DNA from: Paratissierella segnis
GTDB lineage: Bacteria > Bacillota > Clostridia > Tissierellales > Tissierellaceae
NCBI RefSeq assembly: GCF_014385195.1
Contig: NZ_JACRTG010000008.1
Location: 1-64,000 of the forward strand
Reading direction: 5' to 3'
DNA length: 64,000 bases
Below, in pieces: positions 60,314 through 64,000 of this stretch. The notes under the pieces are model-generated. The model searched no databases, was not told where the DNA came from, and was given only the letters and a program-made list of their open reading frames with translations. Each line of letters opens with the position of its first letter. Position 1 is the stretch's first letter. The position numbers and the translations under genes were made by a program.

Positions 60314-61258
60314 ATGAAACGAAAATTTCGCATTGTGTTTTTCGTGTCTATAATATGTTTTGTGTTCTTGTATTCTACTGTACTCAAGTCAGTATTCACA
60401 GAGAAATTAGCGGCAACATTGCCGGATGGGTCGAAGGACACCAATGGCAAAAATGAAAATAAACCCAAGGTAAAAAATGAGATTTTGTTCTTGCTTTTAG
60501 GTGTAGATGCTGAAGATGTAAAAGAGTCAAAGGGGAAGCGTACAGATACTATGATGCTAACCAAGGTAAACTTTGATACCGGGGATGTAAGTATACTATC
60601 CATTCCTCGTGATACACGCGTTATGATAGATGGGAAGCCAGATAAGATAAATCACGCACATGTATATGGTGGTGTAGAATCGACTATGGACACTGTAAGG
60701 GATTTCTTAGGGATAGACTTAGACTACTATGTTAAGATTGATTATAATATTGTTAAGGAAGTTGTAGATGCTATAGGTGGTGTAAGAGTAGATGTGCCCT
60801 TTGATATGAAGTATAAGGAGTATGACCCATCTGTACCGCCGTTGAATATAGACATAAAAAAAGGGGAGCAACAGCTTTTGGATGGAAAGAATGCACATGA
60901 TTTTTTAAGATTCAGAAATAACAACGCTATGACTGTAGGATATAAAGATGGAGATATAGGCAGGATAAAGGCGCAGCAATATTTCATGAAAGAGCTAATA
61001 AAACAAACATTGAAAACTAAGAATTTGTTAAAGCTGCCTAAACTAGTAGAAACATATTTTTCAAATGTTGAAACCAATATATCATTGGGTACTGCCCTTA
61101 AGGCAGCATCATCAGTTAAGAAAATAAATGTGGATAATATCAAAACCGATACAATCCCCGGAGATGGTGAATATATAAAGAACGTTAGTTATTGGATATA
61201 TGATAGAGAAAAAATGGATTTATTAGTTAATGAAATGTTTGGTGATTACATAGATTAA
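60314..61258 (+). CDS. LCP family cell-wall ligase
   Basis: This 314-aa LytR-CpsA-Psr protein has an N-terminal membrane anchor (~7-26) and the LCP core: LLLGVDAEDVKESKGKRTDT, SIPRDTRVMIDGKPDKINHA and YVKIDYNIVKEVVDAIGGV, and HDFLRFRNN. It attaches anionic glycopolymers to peptidoglycan. AAGAGGTG precedes the ATG. Confidence 0.94.
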   Translation: MKRKFRIVFFVSIICFVFLYSTVLKSVFTEKLAATLPDGSKDTNGKNENKPKVKNEILFLLLGVDAEDVKESKGKRTDTMMLTKVNFDTGDVSILSIPRDTRVMIDGKPDKINHAHVYGGVESTMDTVRDFLGIDLDYYVKIDYNIVKEVVDAIGGVRVDVPFDMKYKEYDPSVPPLNIDIKKGEQQLLDGKNAHDFLRFRNNNAMTVGYKDGDIGRIKAQQYFMKELIKQTLKTKNLLKLPKLVETYFSNVETNISLGTALKAASSVKKINVDNIKTDTIPGDGEYIKNVSYWIYDREKMDLLVNEMFGDYID

Positions 61259-61286
61259 ATGACCCATTTAGGGTCATTTATTTTTT
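61258..61286 (+). terminator. Rho-independent terminator
   Basis: AAATGACCC pairs with GGGTCATTT, followed by ATTTTTT. It starts at the LCP stop codon. Confidence 0.85.
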
Positions 61287-61321
61287 AAAAAGTCATATGC
61301 GAATTGAGCATATGACTTTTT
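61287..61321 (-). terminator. Terminator of the cysteine desulfidase gene
   Basis: AAAAAGTCATATGC pairs with GCATATGACTTTTT. On the minus strand it is followed by a T-rich tract. Confidence 0.8.
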
Positions 61322-62606
61322 AACACCAGCTTAGCATTATATTTAATATAGTGCTATCGGTGTTTTTCATTCCTACATTTGAAATCTCAGCTAGATTTTC
61401 TATAGTTTTTTCTGCAGATTCACTTAAAATTCCATTATCTGAAGGAATAAATATATCCTCCAAAGCCATATTAGAAGCATCAACTGCTGAATCAACAGCT
61501 ATAGCAAGCTTATAAGAGCAGCCAAGTTTTGCACCATCGCATATCATTCCGGTTACACCCGCTATCATGGTTTTTATTGAATTTTTTATTTGATTAATAT
61601 TTCCATCCCTTAAATAGGTAAGGCCGGCGGCACAACCAACACCTGCAGCAACTCCGCATCCGCAAACAGGAGATAGTGCACCTATTTGTACCTTAACATA
61701 AATTGTAACAAGATGGCTTAAAGTGACGGATCTGATTATTTTTTCTCTTGATTTTTCCAAATCATTTCCTATTACAGAAATGGGGGTAATTGCTACAAGA
61801 CCATGATTACCAGAGCCTGCACTGCTCATTACCGGGAGTGGATATCCGGACATTCTAGCTTCTGAGGCTGCTGCCGTATATGCCTTGGCCTTGGAATATA
61901 CATTACTAACATTTTTATTTAAGTATTTTCCCATTCCTATGCCTATATTGTTATTTAGTCCGACATCTGCGAGCAATAAATTCATGTCAATACCGTCTTG
62001 AATAAACAATATGTTATTTAAAGGAACATTATTTGCAAAATCTATTAGATTATCAAAACTAAATTTTTTAATTTTATATTTAATTTCATTGGAAGGGTTA
62101 GATTCCTTAGCTTGCTCAGGTAATGGATAATCATTATTCATTAAAATTTCATCGTTTTTGCTCTGAAAAACTATATTTGTGTGGGCATCTTTTATTATAA
62201 CCTTTGATTTGTCTTTCCTGCCAAAAGCTTCGACCGAAATGTATAGGCTATCAGCATCTTTGTCCAATTCCAGATTTATTATTTTGGAATTAACTATGTC
62301 GTGTGCTTTTTGAATACTATCCTTATTTGTATCCTTAAGAACTTCCAAGACATACTCGGATTTCCCAATTACAAGCGCTAAGGCTGCGGCAAACACTATT
62401 CCACGTTCATCTGTACCAGGGATACCTACTCCTAATCCATTTTTTAATATATTAGTATTTACAGTAATATTTAGTTTTTTAACTTCATCATCTAGTATTT
62501 CTTTAGCTTTTGCCACCGCATAAGCTACTGCGCCGGGTTCAGTACATCCAAGGGCCGGAGTCACTTGATTTTTTAAAATATCTATTAATAATTTGTTATC
62601 GTCCAT
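61320..62606 (-). CDS. L-cysteine desulfidase family (CyuA/UPF0597)
   Basis: This 428-aa protein has family blocks ALGCTEPGAVAYAVAKAK, GVGIPGTDERG and SSAGSGNHGLVAI, with cluster cysteines in SPVCGCGVAAGVGCA and MICDGAKLGCSYKLA. It would bind a [4Fe-4S] cluster and break L-cysteine into pyruvate, ammonia and sulfide. AGGAGG precedes the ATG. A sigma-54 promoter lies upstream and a divergent sigma-54 activator gene is adjacent. Confidence 0.9.
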   Translation of the reverse strand: MDDNKLLIDILKNQVTPALGCTEPGAVAYAVAKAKEILDDEVKKLNITVNTNILKNGLGVGIPGTDERGIVFAAALALVIGKSEYVLEVLKDTNKDSIQKAHDIVNSKIINLELDKDADSLYISVEAFGRKDKSKVIIKDAHTNIVFQSKNDEILMNNDYPLPEQAKESNPSNEIKYKIKKFSFDNLIDFANNVPLNNILFIQDGIDMNLLLADVGLNNNIGIGMGKYLNKNVSNVYSKAKAYTAAASEARMSGYPLPVMSSAGSGNHGLVAITPISVIGNDLEKSREKIIRSVTLSHLVTIYVKVQIGALSPVCGCGVAAGVGCAAGLTYLRDGNINQIKNSIKTMIAGVTGMICDGAKLGCSYKLAIAVDSAVDASNMALEDIFIPSDNGILSESAEKTIENLAEISNVGMKNTDSTILNIMLSWC

Positions 62607-62633
62607 TTATACTACCTCCTAATTCTTAAATAT

Positions 62634-62649
62634 TGCACTTTTTATGCCA
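62634..62649 (-). promoter_or_regulatory. Sigma-54 (-24/-12) promoter of the cysteine desulfidase gene
   Basis: On the minus strand TGGCATAAAAAGTGCA has GG and GC exactly 10 bp apart, matching the TGGCAC-N5-TTGCA consensus. The expected start (~62623) lies just before the ribosome site. Confidence 0.8.
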
Positions 62650-62721
62650 AGAGTTAATTCATGAACAAAAGCTGCATTATTGCTTAATTACAAGATATTG
62701 TCCAACATTTAGAATTAGTAA

Positions 62722-62794
62722 TTTATCAAATATAATAATTTGTTTAAATAGTAATTTGATAAAGAGTTTGCAAACAATGTTAATATCATTGTTT
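62722..62794. promoter_or_regulatory. Candidate activator-binding inverted repeats
   Basis: TTTATCAAAT (62722-62731) pairs with ATTTGATAAA (62754-62763), and AAACAATG (62772-62779) with CATTGTTT (62787-62794). They lie 75-160 bp upstream of the sigma-54 promoter, the usual place for activator sites. Confidence 0.55.
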
Positions 62795-62925
62795 TTATGG
62801 AATTATCATTTCTGTTTGATACATTCTCAATCTTGATAAATATTTTACTTAAAATCTTGAATGTAATAAATTAATGTGATAATATTTAAATTAATAATTT
62901 GTGCTTGAATTTGGGGGAAGGTTTT

Positions 62926-64000
62926 ATGAGCTTACTCAAGGGAATTCGTTCAGAGGTTCAGCATATGATTGAGGCTATGTATGCGGTAACTAATATTGAT
63001 TTTACAATTGTTGATGAGAACTTATACAGAATAGCTGCAACTAATAATCTTAAATATTCAGTTGGTAAGAAGGCACCTTTTCATTCTGCCTTCCATCATT
63101 GCATTGAAACTGGAAAACAGATTTTTATCGAGGACGCTCGGTCGAGTCCAATTTGTTTAGATTGTGCAAACAAGGTAAATTGCAGTGAACTATCGGAGTT
63201 ATGTATACCTATACATTATAATGATAATATAATCGGTGTTCTTGGCATGTGTGCATTTAATGAGAGAGCTAAGGATAATTTAATCAATAATCGAGACAGC
63301 TACGCAAGATTTGAAAAACAATTAAGCAGTATTATTTCTACCATATTGGGAGAAAAAGAGTATGGGATGATGCTGGAATACAAATCTTTGGAGCTTATGA
63401 CCTTAATTAATTCTCTTAACGAAGGCATAATAATTTTAAATCATAATAAAGAAGTTATAACTATAAATAATTATATAATTGACAAATTAGGATTGGATAT
63501 AAATCAAATTCCGCCGATTTATAACATACTCCCTGATAAGATTTTTAAAAAGTTAATTGAGAATAATTTTAAAGGCGAAATCGGTCCGGTAAAACTTGGA
63601 GGGTTTGAATTTATTATAAATTCCAGTCCGATATTGATTAAGGATAAAAAACAGGGTGTTGTTTTAGTTCTTTCAGATTTCAGAAAGATGAAGGAATCAG
63701 TATTGAAGTCTAATTTGTCCAAAGATATAATTACCTTTGATGATATAATAGGGGAGAGCGAGGTACTTCTGGAAGCAAGAAGACAAGCCATACAGGTAGC
63801 CGGAAAGGATGTATCAGTATTATTATTTGGCGAATCCGGAACTGGAAAGGAGGTATTTGCAAGAGCAATCCATACTGCAAGCTGCCGTAAGGATAATGTT
63901 TTTATGGCTATTAATTGCGGAGCAATACCGGAAAATTTAATTGAAAGTGAATTGTTCGGATATGAAAAAGGCTCATTTACCGGCGCAAATAGAACCGGGA
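62926..64000 (+). CDS. Sigma-54-dependent transcriptional activator (partial)
   Basis: The first 358 codons are in the window and the gene runs off the right edge. An N-terminal GAF-like domain (~1-145) contains a Cys cluster, CLDCANKVNCSELSELC. A PAS-like domain follows (~160-250), and then the AAA+ domain with Walker A FGESGTGKEVFARAIH and the sigma-54 contact motif GSFTGA (~350). The C-terminal Fis-type helix-turn-helix should lie outside. It is divergent from the desulfidase gene and is its likely activator; the Cys cluster might sense thiols or an iron-sulfur cluster. ATG 62926 follows GGGGGAAGG. Confidence 0.9.
   Translation, partial: MSLLKGIRSEVQHMIEAMYAVTNIDFTIVDENLYRIAATNNLKYSVGKKAPFHSAFHHCIETGKQIFIEDARSSPICLDCANKVNCSELSELCIPIHYNDNIIGVLGMCAFNERAKDNLINNRDSYARFEKQLSSIISTILGEKEYGMMLEYKSLELMTLINSLNEGIIILNHNKEVITINNYIIDKLGLDINQIPPIYNILPDKIFKKLIENNFKGEIGPVKLGGFEFIINSSPILIKDKKQGVVLVLSDFRKMKESVLKSNLSKDIITFDDIIGESEVLLEARRQAIQVAGKDVSVLLFGESGTGKEVFARAIHTASCRKDNVFMAINCGAIPENLIESELFGYEKGSFTGANRTG

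Noticed and set aside
62633..62836. 67-aa plus-strand ORF upstream of the sigma-54 activator
   Set aside because: It has no ribosome site and covers the sigma-54 promoter and activator-site repeats.

Overview
The window looks like a low-GC, spore-forming Firmicute of the Clostridia/Tissierellia type. It carries an alpha/beta-type small acid-soluble spore protein, Tlp, Gram-positive style two-component systems and lipoproteins, GGAGG-type ribosome binding sites, and many T-tailed terminators. I cannot name the species.

Positions ~98-22690 are a very AT-rich phage-derived element. It opens with a serine-recombinase C-terminal remnant, then accessory cassettes: a zinc-ribbon protein, a HaeIII-like restriction-modification pair, several tiny membrane proteins and a DUF1444-like protein. 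Next comes a GC-rich, highly structured ~420-nt noncoding RNA (5279-5702) with tandem promoters. Structural genes follow: scaffold, capsid, connectors, two tail-tube paralogs, a frameshifted tail chaperone, tape measure, tail hub and tip. Lysis genes (two holin-like proteins, an amidase) and a helicase-like replication gene come last. No terminase, portal, integrase or repressor is visible. Twelve promoters in the element have exactly 18 bp between the -35 and -10 boxes, mostly with a shared (A)nACTTGA -35 context. Some are preceded by stacked palindromes, and the late region is cut into short units by terminators.

Positions ~22700-33400 are chromosome: a membrane-anchored serpin, DUF1847, a secreted copper-amine-oxidase-N protein, YaaA, a PadR/HAAS-SEDS pair with clear operators, SASP, an encapsulin with its ferritin-like cargo, Tlp, CutC, and CcdA with a ResA-like lipoprotein.

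Positions 33500-41140 form a biofilm/matrix-like locus. A c-di-GMP-II riboswitch with a terminator leads into a histidine kinase/LuxR regulator pair. Three proteins with SipW-type signals, a SipW-like signal peptidase fused to a membrane domain, a DUF5305 protein and a TasA-like C-terminal remnant follow.

Positions 41270-64000 hold mostly housekeeping genes: YchF, a TtcA-like protein, exonuclease III, a YczE-type membrane protein, a transglutaminase/two-component operon, HtrA, PhnD-PhnC-PhnE, an ABC-F ATPase, a metallo-hydrolase, a DsbA-type oxidoreductase, a coiled-coil protein, PepF and an LCP ligase. At the right edge a CyuA-type cysteine desulfidase gene is preceded by a textbook sigma-54 promoter and faces a divergent sigma-54 activator that runs off the window. 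Two ~300-bp inverted repeats (54992-55335 and 59915-60220) flank the segment holding the metallo-hydrolase through PepF.
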